Source: Saxidomus purpurata
Lineage: Eukaryota; Mollusca; Bivalvia; Venerida; Veneridae
Assembly: GCA_022818135.1 (NCBI GenBank)
Contig: JAFMSR010000012.1
Coordinates: forward strand, 10,635,083-10,699,082
Reading direction: 5' to 3'
DNA: 64,000 nt
Shown: piece by piece, positions 23,731 through 35,565 of the stretch
How the letters are laid out: each line of letters begins with the position of its first letter
Numbering within the stretch: the first letter of the stretch is position 1
Notes under the pieces: generated by a model
The model's input: the letters and a program-made list of their open reading frames with translations, nothing else
Database searches by the model: none
Told to the model about the DNA's origin: nothing
Position numbers and translations under genes: made by a program

Positions 23731-24281
23731 ATAAGCCAAAGTCTCTTGCGGCCATGCTTTTTGACAAATTAACAATCCTGGATGAGGTTCACATAAAACA
23801 TTCCTCAAACAAGTGAAATTTTAAAAATTTTATCTCGTCATATCTGGCCAACTATAATCTCTGCCTCATAGCACCCATGTGTTTCCATTAATCGAAACAC
23901 ATGATCACCAAAGGAACATTTTTATGAAACTGAATGTATCCAAACTGAGGAAGTGGTTTCTAACACATCAGATCACATAATTATGTAAGCCTGTGAAAAA
24001 CAATTTAACCTATGGGCATGTGGAATGGCCCCAGTGGTATGATTTGGAGAAAGTACAAAACTATTCATGCAGTCCTACTGTGATCCGCATTTCTACATCT
24101 TGATCATGATCTACATCCATGCAGTCTGATCATGATCTGCCATTTTGGTACTCAGCTGTTTAATTTTCATGGTGCTACCCCTAAAACAAATAATGCTACA
24201 GTCTCGCTTAAAAGATGGGCAAATCCATTGTAGAAATTTTGCTGGGCAAGGATTAAAAAAAAGAAGTTAGAAAATACTTAC
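23731..24281. other. Intronic, nothing recognised
   Basis: A repeated 'tgatcatgatc' word (24100-24135) is the only local structure. Confidence 0.4.
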
Positions 24282-24485
24282 TTCAATATTATTTTCATAC
24301 AGGCTATCATCGCTCGTCTTAATCATGAGCGTGACTGGTTGCGGATTTTGAGACATCACCATTCTGGCGAATTCCCCGTTTGCTGCCCTATAAAACAGTG
24401 TATAGTATGATAGATCATTGGACTTTGGACTTCTGTTTTTATCCCAGTCATCCAACATACCACCCATCGGGTTAGTCAACTTCAC
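24282..24485 (-). CDS. A2M/TEP gene, MG4 exon
   Basis: The acceptor is aactttcag|GTGAAG at 24486 and the donor is TTGAA|gtaag at 24281. It encodes 374-441, beginning VKLTNPMGGMLDDWDKNRS. It continues the F-T-F-E|V-K-L-T-N-P strand of MG4 and ends SLYENNIE. Phase 0 on both sides, so the exon could in principle be skipped without a frameshift. The next coding exon is 17 kb away. Confidence 0.88.
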
Positions 24486-25169
24486 CTGAAAGTTGAAAAC
24501 ACAGTAGATAAATATTTCGTCTAAGTGTTGCAAAACATGTGTACAGATGTAAGCCTGTGACATAACATCTTTAAAACAGATAGTTTTTTCTTCAGTATTA
24601 TTACAATGTCCTTTGTGTTTGGGTTTAACATGATTTATTATTATGCCATTACTTCCACAGTCATTCAGTTACTTACAGGTAGGCTGCGTGAGTTTACCAT
24701 GCCTTAATTCATGGGAAGGACCAGGTCTTCACTTCGGTCCACCATAAGAAAGTACTTTTTACGACAAAGAGCTAATAAAAAGGGGATTTTCCCACTATTG
24801 GCAGTCTTATGCTTGGTCATTTTTCATCTTTTTGTGTTTATGTGGTTAAGATCTAAGCAATGTCGTTAAACTTGTACAAGAGGTAATAATTGTTGCAGAT
24901 AATGCTTAAAAGAACCTTTGTTTAAATACTTCCCTCCCACCCCACTATTCTTCCACTCTTACCTGTTAAACTTGTAGCAAGCGATGCCCATAGAAATCAT
25001 AATCGGCTTACAAATCTGCTCTGTCCACTATTAAGTCAGATATTTTTCACTTGGCGCCCCTTGCTACAATTATTGGAACCATCCAAACAGGAGGATGGAC
25101 AAGTCCCATTTTAGTATTTAGCAGGTTAACAGTTCAAATTATATCACTAAGAATAGTTAGTATATTTAC

Positions 25170-25339
25170 CTCAAAGGTGAAGTTTTTTCCTTTAAACAGC
25201 ATTGGAAGAGGTTTCACAACAGTTGCAGCAAATGCTTTTGGATACACAGTAACTGTTGTGTTTTTGAATTCTACTTTCTCTCCGTTAGTTTCTTTCACCT
25301 CGGCACTTATTGCTATAGAATCTGATCTCATATAGGAGT
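25170..25339 (-). CDS. A2M/TEP gene, MG3/MG4 junction exon
   Basis: The acceptor is ttatttcag|ACTCC at 25340 and the donor is TTGAG|gtaaa at 25169. It encodes residues 317-373: DSYMRSDSIAISAEVKETN, then GEKVEFKNTTVTVYPKAF, then AATVVKPLPMLFKGKNFTFE. The V-x-V-Y-P-K and F-K-x-G-x-x-F-x-x-x-V pattern marks the end of MG3 and start of MG4. N343 (NTT) and N369 (NFT) are potential glycosylation sites. Phase 0 out. Confidence 0.9.
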
Positions 25340-25899
25340 CTGAAATAAGTTTTTTATTCACAATTACCTAACATTCATTTTGCGTTTTCTGCCTATTTCT
25401 CAAATACAAATGAGATTATCATAAAGTCCTTGGAGTTCTATTATCCCAGGAAGGAGTAAATGAGAATTGTTAATGTAAGTTGCAGGAACTTGAGACAACA
25501 ATCAACATAAAGTGAAGCAGTTTGAACTACACCAAGTGCTGCGTCCCCTATATCACCATCATCTTTAAATTAATGTATCTGAATAGTTCACTGATCTGTC
25601 CGAAGTGAATACTTTAAATGTTTGCTGACTACATGACCAATACTGAAGAGCTTTGATTTGCAATTTCTGGGGAATGAAATTCAGTACAATGACATCTTCC
25701 CCGGTCTCAAGGAAATTCAATCTAATCCCCATAAGAACCAACAAAAAAAATTTGTTATCAGTAGATAGAACCCAATGATTAATATTAATCTTTCTAGTTT
25801 AAGTCTTGTCAAACCCTGACTGATAAAATTGCATAAAATTTCCTTACTTCATACTAAATATCAAGTCAAGTTTGTATGTGTTACCAATGCCCGAAAGTT

Positions 25900-26085
25900 G
25901 AGTGAGGCCCCTAACGGGGACCACCTAGCACAGATTACGCTATATTTCAGTTACAGTCAAAGTTTCATCAACATTGGCCCAGTTGTATTAGAAGTGATTT
26001 TGGTTAAAGGAAAGTAGGGATGGATGGACAACAGACAACAGACAGATAGTGGTCCTAATTGCTACTTTGTGCCAGGTGAGGTAAC
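25900..26085 (+). mobile_element. 3' remnant of a GCTCACC-family element
   Basis: 'aaagtttcatcaacattggccca', a 'ggatggacaacagacaacagacag' tract, then 'actttgtgccaggtgaggtaa' correspond to the last 150 bp of that family. The terminal hairpin has lost its left arm. Confidence 0.6.
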
Positions 26086-26099
26086 AAGTAATTGCTTCA

Positions 26100-26750
26100 T
26101 TAGTATTCTACGGCAAGACTGGATATCCATTTAGTATGCAACTTCATCAACTGGGTTACTAGACAAGTTCAATAAGCATTTTACATAAGGGGGAGAAACA
26201 TGTCTTGGATGGGTGTTGTCAGTTTCCTCAATCATGCTGGAAAACTTTATAATTAAATCTGTACTTAAATCACAGAGTATAGCATACTTGAAGAAGACGT
26301 AATATACAGCGCCAGAAAACATCTCTTGAATTGCAAGATAATTATTTTCTGCTGAATATAAATGGATTTTTTTCCTTTATAATTCATTACATTGAATCCT
26401 ATATAAAGGATTACTTATCTCTCTAGAATGAAGTTCTTCTGTTTGATTTCATGAGACACTTTTGACATTTTATTTCCGCATTGAAAGCCATGTTGAAATG
26501 GGAACTGAGCTGATTTACAAATGCATGCAATTTAAATTCTGTCATTGTCATTTAAATGTCTCCAAAATAATTTTTTTATGATGCAGATGGATTAATTTTT
26601 GAAATCTTCTTCATCCTTTTGCCAATATCCTAAATTGCGCAAGAAGATAGTTCTTTCACTGTTGGCAAATCAAATTAACTAACCAATTGATCAACTATCC
26701 ATACACTGTAAACAAATTCGTTAGCCCCTATCATAGGTGACATTTATTCA
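26100..26750. other. Intronic, nothing recognised
   Basis: No supported feature. Confidence 0.35.
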
Positions 26751-26759
26751 TAGAATACA

Positions 26760-27410
26760 TGTCTCTTTCAGACTCATCCAGACATCACTCTATCTATGCC
26801 TCCTTCAGTCCCATCTACACTTCACTATCTCTCCCCACATTCAGTCTCATGCAGATATTACTCTATCTTTCCAGCTTTAAGTCTAATGTAGACATCATTA
26901 ATTTCTATCTCAGTTTCCATTAGTCTCATCTACACATCATTCTACCTCTGCCTCCTTTAGTCTCATTAAATTTGAAACATCTTTCTATCTCTGCCTCTTA
27001 TAGTCTCATTTAGGGATCACCCTATCTCAGCTTTTTTAGTCTCACCTAAACATCATTCTATCTAGACATCACTTTATCTCTGCCTCTTTTAGTCTCATCT
27101 AGACATCACTTTATCTCTGCCTCTTTTAGTCTCATCTAGACGTCACTTTATCTCTGCCTCTTTTAGTCTCATCTAGACATCACTTTATCTCTGCCTCTTT
27201 TAGTCTCATCTAGACATCACTTTATCTCTGCCTCTTTTAGTATCATTTAGGGATCACCCTATCTATTCTTGTCTATACATCACTCTCTCTATGCATCTTT
27301 CAATCTCAACTAGATGTCACTCTTTCTTTGTTTCCTTTATACTCATCTAGACATCACTCGATTCCTTCAGTCTCACCTACACACCACTCCATATATTTCC
27401 CATTCAGCCT
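26760..27410. repeat. 37-bp minisatellite (tagtctcatctagacatcac...)
   Basis: Tandem units of tagtctcatctagacatcac + tttatctctgcctcttt (37 bp). Five nearly identical ones run from 27050 to 27245, with progressively diverged units on both sides. It contains the palindrome TCTAGA in each unit. Confidence 0.9.
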
Positions 27411-27469
27411 CATAATCAACAAATGCTCACTTCAATGAGCAATATAGGGAGGTCATACAGGCCTTCTTG

Positions 27470-27665
27470 CGCTAGGGATTCAGTGATAAAATGGTTATAA
27501 CACTTGGAATCCAGATGACCGGCATCCAATCCCTAATTAGGCCCATCAAATGACACATGTACCTTAGTCCACCCAGCTGTGGATTATTACCAGTACTGAA
27601 AACTGCTTAAAATTCTAGTAGATACTTGTATATAGATAAGCAGCTTACAGACACATTTATTTAGT
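27470..27665 (+). mobile_element. Degraded SINE-like element
   Basis: tRNA-like head words (gtgataaaatggttataaca, catccaatccct) and a body with 'ccagctgtgg' and 'ccagtactgaaaa'. Divergent; assigned by layout only. Confidence 0.4.
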
Positions 27666-28264
27666 CTAAAAGGATGTTGACAAATACATTTCTTTTATGT
27701 TTTTTGCTACTTCACAAAAACACAATGTCAATCAGACTTTCTAATTTTTTCTGCAGTATCATTGCATAAAATCCTGGGCTATATTTATTATTATATAGCA
27801 TATACTTGTGATTTAAAAAGCAACATTAGTGGTAGTTTTCGAACAATCAATTTTGGTCACTGGTTACTAGGGAACTAGATTGTTGCTTAGTAAGTCCTTC
27901 CTAGGGGAAGTCACTGGTTGCTAAGGAAGTTTTACATCGAAAATGCTAATGAGACTTGTTTGATATTATTTTTGTTTTTAACCTTTCTGTAATAATTTCA
28001 GAAATCATTCGTCATTCAGTTAAAACAAACTTCAATGTACAATGCAATCAAGTTGAAACAAATGAGTAAATACAATGTAAAAATTAATCAAGATAATTCT
28101 TCCTGGGAAAGAACTTTGTAGTTTGACTAGTTTTTCATTATTGCTAGGCTAACACATTACTATATTTGACGTAATATTAGAACAAACTGCGGAACAGAAT
28201 ACAGACATTTACTGGAGTGGTAAAGGCATTAAAGATGGTGAGATAGCTACCATAAACAACATAC

Positions 28265-28340
28265 CTCTATCAAATCGGAAATATGGGAAGATTCGTCCAC
28301 CACTCTTGACATTCACCGAGAACGGTACAGAGCCATCAAA
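28265..28340 (-). CDS. A2M/TEP gene, MG3 exon
   Basis: The acceptor is gatttcag|TTTGATGG at 28341 and the donor is TAGAG|gtatg at 28264. It encodes FDGSVPFSVNVKSGGRIFP then YFRFDR (292-316) plus one base. F-D-G-x-x-x-F-x-V follows the polar linker after the previous exon, as expected in MG3. Phase 1 out, giving Asp317 with the next exon. Confidence 0.88.
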
Positions 28341-28589
28341 CTGAAATCAAAAAATAAATCTTAAAGTAAAAAACTTAAAAAATTATAATCTGCAAACTTT
28401 TGTTGTGTTCAAAAATGGAATATTCTACCTGAAAATGCATTTTTAATGCTGACCAATTTGTACATCAACAGCTTTCTTAAAACTGTAAGTGCAGTTTGAT
28501 TGACAACATGTCGTGTTTATAAACTAATTTAATAATACAGCACAGAATTTGGGAATTTAAAACAGCTACAAAACCAGATTTTAAAAATA

Positions 28590-29135
28590 CTACCTTAAAA
28601 ACCAAATATCTAAGCTCTGGGCCTTGTGGTCCGAGACAAGAAGATTTATACAAAATTTCCTATATATCTCAATGTTAAATCAAGTGAGCGCCGGGACGAA
28701 GGTGATTTTGACCAGTGGGTCATGATTTGAACTATTTTTTTAGAGGAACGTTAGACAATGCTATCTGCAAAATGTTCAGCTCCAGGCTTTCTGGATTGAG
28801 ACAAGAATATTTTTAAAGATTTCTTTTATATAAGTCTAAGGGTCACCCCAGAGTTGTGTCAATTTTGAATTGAACAATCTTGGTAGAGGTCCACAACCTG
28901 ATGATTTTTGCCACATATCTTTTAGTTTTGGAAAATATGACTTCATGTTAAATCAGGAGACCCCGCTGCGGGGTCAGTTTTGACCTGTGGTTCACGATTT
29001 GAAAATCTGAGGACCACTACACATGTTACATTCTAAATATCTAAACTCGGAGCCTTGTGGTTTTCTAAACCACCTAATCCCCAAATGCTAGCAAAGATGC
29101 ACGGACAGACAGACTGACTGATGTTTTTGACATAT
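28590..29135 (+). mobile_element. GCTCACC-family core remnant without ends
   Basis: Three or four diverged units of the copy-1 core ('ccaaatatctaagctctggg', 'ccttgtgg', 'acaatcttggtagaggtcca'), then 'cacggacagacagactgactg'. The element's terminal hairpin is absent. Confidence 0.65.
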
Positions 29136-29146
29136 GGGGACTAGTA

Positions 29147-29207
29147 AAACACAGTTCTTACATTTTTCTGTCTTTGAGGTGATCTTACATTTTTCTGTCT
29201 TTGAGGT
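29147..29207 (+). repeat. Exact 30-bp tandem duplication
   Basis: cttacatttttctgtctttg + aggtgat occurs twice in immediate succession. Confidence 0.95.
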
Positions 29208-29513
29208 GATCACGGACTTTAATCTGCTATGAATTAGAGCATGGAAGGTTTACAACACCTCAGATGTCATGAAAACACTGTATGATGCAAAACAACAGTG
29301 TCATCCTTCCCAACTTTCAGCATATACAAATGTTTCTTTAGAGCTAACCCGGTAAAATAAAACTCAATGATTCTAGTAAAAGTTCCCATAAATTTCATCT
29401 AGAGCACCAAAAGTACCTTTATTTGAAAGAATATATTACTTTAGGTTACTCAATCAGTGAAATTTTCTATCATTATCAGGAAGAACATTATCCTTCATTA
29501 GTACAAAACTTAC

Positions 29514-29613
29514 ATCCTTTGTTTCCATTAAAATCGTACTGGCACCGTTACCAGTATATTGATTGTTCAATTTCAATACTGCTTCCCCTTTTACATCTTC
29601 TCCGTAGGAATAT
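29514..29613 (-). CDS. A2M/TEP gene, MG3 exon (KYSYGEDVKGEA)
   Basis: The acceptor is tattttag|ATATTCC at 29614 and the donor is AGGAT|gtaag at 29513. It encodes 258-291: KYSYGEDVKGEAVLKLNNQ, then YTGNGASTILMETKD. The A-x-Y-x-Y-G-x-x-V-x-G-x-x-x-[LV] strand is strongly conserved in MG3 of CD109, TEPs and A2M. Phase 0 at the 3' end. Confidence 0.92.
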
Positions 29614-30300
29614 CTAAAATAAAGACGGACGCAATAAGTAAAGGGAGACAAATCGAACTCGGATGAGAAATAATCAAGGAAAAGTTTTTCCTTACATGCT
29701 TCTTTAAGTTATCAAAGACTGAATGCAAGTTGTGAAATCTATGTACATTCTGGATACATAGAAAAACAATAAACCAGTGTCTTACAATCTGTCTGAAGTG
29801 TGTTACGTCATATGAAATTTCATTTATATCTGATAACGGACTTTAATTTCTCACATAATAAACGCTAAATTTGTGAAGGAATAAAGTGTTTAATTACTCT
29901 TTTGGAGGGCAAAAAATTCCTGTAATTTCTAGAAATGTATTTATTGTGATCTGTGGAAGCATTCAAGCGTGATAAATACAAAGTGGAATTAATTTCATGC
30001 AGCATCAAAGTCAATTCTCTATAGGATATTCTCCTACATGCTTGTAGAAATTGGCGCTGTTCAATATAATCCTTCAAACTGTCATTTTCACCATGTGTGT
30101 TTCATGTTTATTGTGCATGAAAAATGCATGATTATTGATGGTGATCAGTATCCAATATAGTGTATTTGATATTAATAACCACCATGTATTGACATATGCT
30201 AGAGATAATCAGTTAGGTCTTATAATCTACACCTCACGAAGCTATCATATAAACGTCAATAAAGTTTAGATTATTCTTTTGCTTGCAATGTTTCACTTAC

Positions 30301-30394
30301 TTGGCTTTTATTCTACCAGTTATGGTGGTCTGGTCTGTGCCTTGGATTGCATAGCTCTTGTCTAAGTCGATTATCACTTCATACTTCGGAAGCA
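30301..30394 (-). CDS. A2M/TEP gene, MG3 start (VLPKYEV)
   Basis: The acceptor is taatatag|TGCTTCC at 30395 and the donor is GCCAA|gtaag at 30300. It encodes residues 227-257 and two bases of 258: VLPKYEVIIDLDKSYAIQG, then TDQTTITGRIKA. E-Y-V-L-P-K-[FY]-E-V is the hallmark MG2/MG3 junction of the superfamily. Phase 2 at the 3' end. Confidence 0.92.
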
Positions 30395-30416
30395 CTATAT
30401 TAAAGAGAAACAACAT

Positions 30417-30440
30417 GCAAAAGATAAGATAAGATAAGAG
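30417..30440. repeat. (GATAA)n microsatellite
   Basis: Three to four GATAA units, 25 bp on the intron side of the exon at 30301-30394's acceptor. Confidence 0.8.
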
Positions 30441-30843
30441 CTTCTGTTTTGTATTGTCTGGTAGGACAGTTTAGCCTCATAAGCATCTACCTGTTAGCTC
30501 TTTGTTGGGTGGGGGGATATAATTAGGCCACTTTTTACTAGTCCAAAGGGTAGTCTTATTATATGAACTTTATTGTATTAGGTGATCAAAATAGTTTATC
30601 TTGAAACCACACTATTTATATGACACTAATCTTTAAAGCGACTGCACTCCAGCCAAATGACTTAAAAGAAAAGAAAATTTCAAATTTCAAGAAAATCAAC
30701 GTTACATTTGTATGTGGGGCATAAATACACTGACATATTTATAGCTAAAAATAATAATACTGTTTTGATATATTTTCTAAGGGGGTGAAGTAAGTTAAAA
30801 TATATGTTTATCTGAATCATCACATGAATGTGGAGTCATTACG

Positions 30844-30872
30844 TGGGGGGTGGGGGGTTGTAGGTGGGGGGA
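30844..30872 (+). other. G-rich tract with quadruplex potential
   Basis: gtggggggtggggggttgta + ggtgggggg: three G6 runs with short loops, enough for a G-quadruplex if one run is split. On the transcribed (minus) gene strand orientation it is C-rich in the RNA. Confidence 0.5.
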
Positions 30873-31261
30873 ATAACATAGGGGATGAGCGGTTTCACAT
30901 GCAGAAAATAAAGTTATTTAAAATTTCAAAAAAGTTACAACAATTTTTCATACATCATCCGTCGATTTAATCGATGATACAGCCTATACACTTACCTCTT
31001 CAATATTGATGCAAGACTCTGCCATTTTGTTTTGTTTACATCTAAAACAACGATCACTGTCGTTTCAAACTGCCGCTGACGGAACCCGCTATTTTTAAAC
31101 GGAACCCATTCTCCGGGAAGATAAAAACAACAGCAAATGCTTTTTTTCTAAAAACAATGTTTTGACCATTATAGACTTTAAAACACAAAGGATAAGTTTA
31201 GGGAGGGCGAAAGCGAAGTTATTTATTTTGGGGGTCATCTGGAGTGCAGTGCTTTAAAGTC

Positions 31262-31300
31262 CCAGGATCACATTAATAATAATAATAATACAAATAATAA
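31262..31300. repeat. (AAT)n microsatellite
   Basis: aataataataatacaaataa type run; nothing else in 31300-31869 except the micro-exon beyond it. Confidence 0.8.
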
Positions 31301-31869
31301 TATCTTTATTTTCCGAAGGTAACACATTAAGACAACAGCTTATATACTATGCGGCCTTCATAACAACAAAGAAAACATGGCAATTCATATTCATGCAAAA
31401 CAAACAGAATCTTGAAAAACTAAAAATTACATTTTACTGATTCAAGTGGAAAAATAGATATATTGATACGTGGCAGACATACAAACATGCATATCAAACT
31501 AGCAAATATGTATTAAACTGTAAAGCAACTACTATATGCACTAAACATCAAATATACTATTGAAAATTAATAAATTAACTAGTGTAAATTTACTGATAGG
31601 ATACTATCAGAACCATGTTCTATTCACTCTAAAACAATGTTGAAATATCCCTTTCTTTCGTATTCAAATCGTTAATTCATGAAAAAAGAGTTGCCAAAAA
31701 GCCTTTCTTATTTTTTGCAAGATAATCACCGCCGGTAAGACATCTTTCTTGGTAAAATAAGAGTTTCTTGTAACTGTGATCCTGGCACTTTGAAACAAAT
31801 TGTTTTGCCAAACATTTCAGCCTCTCTTTTATGCTTTTCCTAACAAAGTACAGAATGATTTCAACATAC

Positions 31870-31909
31870 CATATTCCTTTATTTCGAATTGTCTCTCTAC
31901 ACTGATGCC
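31870..31909 (-). CDS. A2M/TEP gene, 40-nt micro-exon (FEIKEY)
   Basis: The acceptor is tttctag|GGCATC at 31910 and the donor is ATATG|gtatg at 31869. It encodes GISVERQFEIKEY (214-226) plus one base. I searched for it because the family requires an F-x-V-x-E-Y segment immediately before VLPK, and the neighbours demanded a phase 0 to phase 1 exon. This one supplies exactly QFEIKEY|VLPKYEV. It is too short for ORF callers. Confidence 0.88.
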
Positions 31910-32022
31910 CTAGAAATTGTATACAAAAAGACAAAAATGTGATACCGTCATGGAATACGACTATCATTGCAAGCATTATGATGATAATGACAAGAGTTAT
32001 ACTCCTCAGTCATAACAGTAAT

Positions 32023-32640
32023 AACTAGACCTACAATGTATCGCTAAATGTGATTAATACCCCTGAAAGACTGCTGTATCAACTGAAGAAGTTAAAAGTA
32101 ACTGAATACCTTGTGAAAAAACTGAAAAAAAAGAGTTATGGTTCTTGGCGATATGCCAAGGACAAGGAAAGTAACAAAAGGCAATAACTCTGTAAATAGT
32201 CATAATAGAGTTAAAGTTCTTGTACACTGCACTTTCTCTCATTGTGTTTAACCATTGTATGAAGTTGTATTGCATTCCAACCAGTAGTTTTCAAGTTATG
32301 CTCTGGACAAGTTAAAATAACAAAGGGCGATAACTATGTAATTAGTCAAGATGGAGTTAAAGTTCTTGTACACCGCACTTCCTCTCATAGTGCTTGGCCA
32401 TTGTATGGAGTTGTATGGAGTTGTATTGAATTCCAGCCAGTAGTTTTCAAGTTATGCTCTGGACAAAGAAAAGTAACAAAGGGCAATATCTCGGTAATGA
32501 GTCAAGATAGAGTTATGGTTTCTGTACACTGCATGTCCTCTCAATGTGCTTGACCATTGTACGAAGTTGTATTGAATTCCAACCAGTAGTTTTCAAGTTA
32601 TGCTCCAGACAAGGAAAATTCAATGGACCAACCAGTACAA
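32023..32640 (+). mobile_element. Helentron-like element, TACCCCC family, 3'-truncated
   Basis: The 5' end aactagacctacaatgtatc + gctaaatgtgattaataccc matches the intact copy at 52656. Four direct units of about 145-150 bp ('gtaacaaa.ggcaataactc', 'tcaagatagagttatggttc', 'gcttgaccattgtatgaagt', 'tgtattgaattccaaccagt', 'agttttcaagttatgctc') follow. It stops at 'ggaaaattcaatggaccaacc' without the terminal hairpin. Confidence 0.8.
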
Positions 32641-32704
32641 CCAAGGCATGGCTGCTGGATGCCCCCAAAGAAATTGTATAACAGATAATAGATGGCTTCC
32701 ATCC

Positions 32705-33350
32705 TAAATTGGTTTCGATAGCCTGTGGCCTTGAAAGCTAACGTAAACAACAACAAACGAGGTCCATCCATTGGCCTCATAGCAGTGATGAAAGATATTG
32801 TAATTTACAATACAAAAGCCGACTTCCCATCCAAACTTGGTTTCATAGCTGTGGGTGAAAGAAATTGTAAACAGACAACAGACGACTTCCATCCATTGGT
32901 TTCAAAGCTGTGGCTGAAAGAAATTGTAAACAGAACAACAGACGACTTCCATCCATTGGTTTCATAGCTGTGGCTGAAAGAAATTGTTAACAGACAGACT
33001 TCCATCCAGTGGTTTCATAGCTGTGGCTGAAAGAAATTGTAAACAGACAGACGACTTCCATCCATTGGTTTCATAGCTGTGGCTGAAAGAAATTGTTAAC
33101 AAACACGACAACTTCCATCCATTGGTTTCAAAGCATTGGCTGAAAGAAATTGTTAACAGACAACAGTCGACTTCCATCCATTGGTTTCAAAGCTGTGGCT
33201 GAAAGAAATTGTTAACAGACAACAGACAACTTCAATTTGGTGGTTTCAAAGCTGTGGCTGAAAGAAATTGTAAACAGACAATGTACAACAGACGCTGAGT
33301 AGTTGCAAAAGCTCACTCTGAGCACATATGTTCACAGTAAGCTATAGTGA
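32705..33350 (+). repeat. ~60-bp tandem array with worn element end
   Basis: About nine units of 'cttccatccattggtttcat' + 'agctgtggctgaaagaaatt' + 'gtaaacagacaacagacga'. Antisense frames (NGWKSSV..FSHSYE repeats) are a product of the repeat. The right end 'aaagctcactctgagcac...ctatagtgagc' resembles the GCTCACC hairpin, so the array may be the core of yet another element of that class. Confidence 0.8.
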
Positions 33351-33456
33351 GCCAAAAGATAAAATATTTAGGTTTTCATCGTAATTAATAAGTGGTAGCT
33401 GCAAATACTAATGATGAATTTTTCATATAGATCTCTTTTAAACAAGAAAAACTCAC

Positions 33457-33551
33457 AGAAGCATTAGCTGCAATGGTGTACATGCCAAGTTCTTGATCTT
33501 CAAGCACTGTGAAACTTCCATCTACCAATGCTTTGCCATCCTCTCCATATT
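33457..33551 (-). CDS. A2M/TEP gene, MG2 exon (LGMYTIAANAS)
   Basis: The acceptor is tttatag|AATATGG at 33552 and the donor is CTTCT|gtgag at 33456. It encodes residues 182-213 (EYGEDGKALVDGSFTVLEDQ...), ending LGMYTIAANAS, the '-x-G-x-[WY]-x-I-x-A-' strand of MG2. N211 (NAS) is a potential glycosylation site. Phase 0 at the 3' end. The reading frame runs on into the intron (to 33385), but the splice to the next micro-exon restores the family motif. Confidence 0.88.
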
Positions 33552-34055
33552 CTATAAATAAATGAACCAACTGAACCCTGATCCAGCTAAATGTCTATAA
33601 TGAATTTGTCAAAGTTTATTTTTGACAGTGCCATTAGCGGTATTCAAAGGGATATTCAAAATGAAATTTTGTAGAATGAATCTTGAAACTGAAGACAGGA
33701 TTTAACTGCATCCATTTAAAACAAATTTTAAATATGCTTTTATCTTTGCTTCAATTACTTTTCTTCATATTCAAACTAAATCATAAACTTGTTTCAAACT
33801 TTTTCACTTGCAACAAAAAATCTAAATCTTAACAAGATATAAATTAATAAATCTGACATTGTCAAAACATTACCTGGACTCTGTAATACCACACAGATTT
33901 GCCAACCACTGGGTAAAAGTTAAAGGTATATTAACGTAAAACAAACATATATATTATTTGACAATTCAATGTCTTGACGTTTCATTTCACTGACCTTTCA
34001 CTGCAGAAAAGGTATCAAGCAGTTTTAGCATAGAATTAGCAGAGATAAAGCTCAC

Positions 34056-34104
34056 CTGTGTTGTCGGAAGAATCCAGTCTCATGATGCTTGTCTTCTTGG
34101 GATC
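34056..34104 (-). CDS. A2M/TEP gene, 49-nt MG2 exon
   Basis: The acceptor is ttggtag|GATCCC at 34105 and the donor is CACAG|gtgag at 34055. It encodes DPKKTSIMRLDSSDNT (166-181) plus one base. The DP-x-x (aspartate-proline) start right after the V-x-V-x-I-x strand matches the '-I-x-DP-x-G-N-' step of MG2 in CD109/A2M proteins. Phase 1 at its 3' end, joining AA of the next exon to give Glu182. Confidence 0.85.
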
Positions 34105-34109
34105 CTACC

Positions 34110-35020
34110 AATTAAAGATACACAATACATTTCTTATTACGCATAAAATGACATAAATATTAGCATAACAAAAAAATATATACATGTACACACTCCGGAA
34201 CTCAATAATACCCACTGAATTATCTCTCCCATAAACTACACAGGACTTTTTTTTTAAAACAATTACAAACATTTTCTTACTTATCTCCTTTAATGACTCT
34301 CTCTGAAGTTTAGTCTTCATTTGAATTACTCTGCTTTTATCCCTATTTTGTTTGTACTGTACTGAAGAATTTGAAGTTTAATCATATGCAGCAATGATGC
34401 TCAGAATGAAAACTGAATTTGGCTGCCTTAAATTCTGTAAAATTGACTGGCTCCCTGCATCAGGAGTTCATCAAGAACTACTGTTACACTCGTACAGACC
34501 ACAGTCTGTTGATTGCGTCAAGATTTGAAGAGTAGAAGTAGCTTCATTGACGGTCCCCATTAGTCCTGGCATTTTGATTGACACAAAGTTATAAGTTGCA
34601 CAACATGTACATGGAAACAACCATTAAGTCAAAGGGATCCTATTAATCAGACCAGCCGCAGCCTTGACCTTATATGACAAGGGAGACAACTCGAGGGTTG
34701 AATGTGAAACTAGTTTAAGAGCATATAAAACTGTTAATCCACAAATTACTCAAATTATGTAATCAAAACCTATGTAATAAACATTTATCCAGAAATAAGT
34801 ATTTTTTGCCTTGAAATAATTATGTAAGAAATTTTCTCTCCAAATATACAAAATGTCAACCTAAACTGCATATTAATGTTTCAATTTCCATACTGTATGA
34901 ATATTATCAAACAGTGTCTCATTCTAAAACTGACTCTTCAATATAGTTATTATTCATATATCATGGCAACAATATCCTTCAATCTACAAATACTAGTTAT
35001 CTTCACCCTACTACATTACT
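34110..35020. other. Intronic, nothing recognised
   Basis: No supported feature between the exon at 34056-34104 and the element fragment at 35023. Confidence 0.4.
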
Positions 35021-35022
35021 AC

Positions 35023-35330
35023 TGAGAGGGCCATGATGGCACTATATCTTTTACCCGAGTGACATTTCTCACCAATAAAAATATTCTGATACATTTTCAT
35101 GATGACTTATTACAAAATGCATCCTGTATGGTACTCACAAGCTTTTTCTTTTATTTTCCATGGTGACACATGGAAGACAAACATTCTGACCAATTTACAT
35201 GAAAACTGGCTATCAAATGGTGCTTCTAGAGTGTTAAAATGGTTTTTCTTTGATATGATCTAGTTACATACCTGGCCTAGAGATCATCTTGACAATCATT
35301 CTGACCAATTTTCATCTTAACATGACATAA
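35023..35330 (+). mobile_element. 5' part of a GCTCACC-family element
   Basis: gagagggccatgatggcact + atatcttttacccgagtgac is a worn family 5' end; core words 'attctgaccaattt' and 'cttctagagtgttaaaatgg' follow. The 3' end was lost, possibly where the SINE inserted. Confidence 0.6.
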
Positions 35331-35339
35331 TAATCTTAA

Positions 35340-35555
35340 TTAGTTAGAGCTTCAGACTCCAAACCCAAAGATCAAGGGTTTGAATCCCAACAGTAGCATT
35401 TGACCCAAACCTCCAAAGTCACTTCTTTCCGCCTGAGTACTTGTTAGAACTCCAGAAAGCAGTCATTTAGAGTATAGTTAATAGAAGGCGAAAGAACTTG
35501 TTTTGCAATCGATACGAATTGTTATAATAATAAGTAAGTTTAAACTAAAGTTTGT
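35340..35555 (+). mobile_element. tRNA-derived SINE next to an exon donor
   Basis: The head has 'tagttagagcttcagactcc' and a B-box-like gggtttgaatccc (35378-35390). The body 'gagtacttgttagaactccagaaagcag' and the tail '(ATA)n taagtaagtttaaactaaa' match the SINE at 23541. Its 3' tail ends about 10-15 bp from the donor of the exon at 35566-35636. Confidence 0.75.
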
Positions 35556-35565
35556 TAAGCATTAC

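Noticed and set aside
26760..27410. CRISPR-like array (37-bp regular repeats)
   Set aside because: Units are directly adjacent without unique spacers and the context is a metazoan intron; it is a minisatellite. The same applies to the 25-bp array at 62815.
32598..33177. Overlapping minus ORFs with NGWKSSV/FSHSYE repeats
   Set aside because: Products of the ~60-bp tandem array at 32705-33350; unit errors break every frame.
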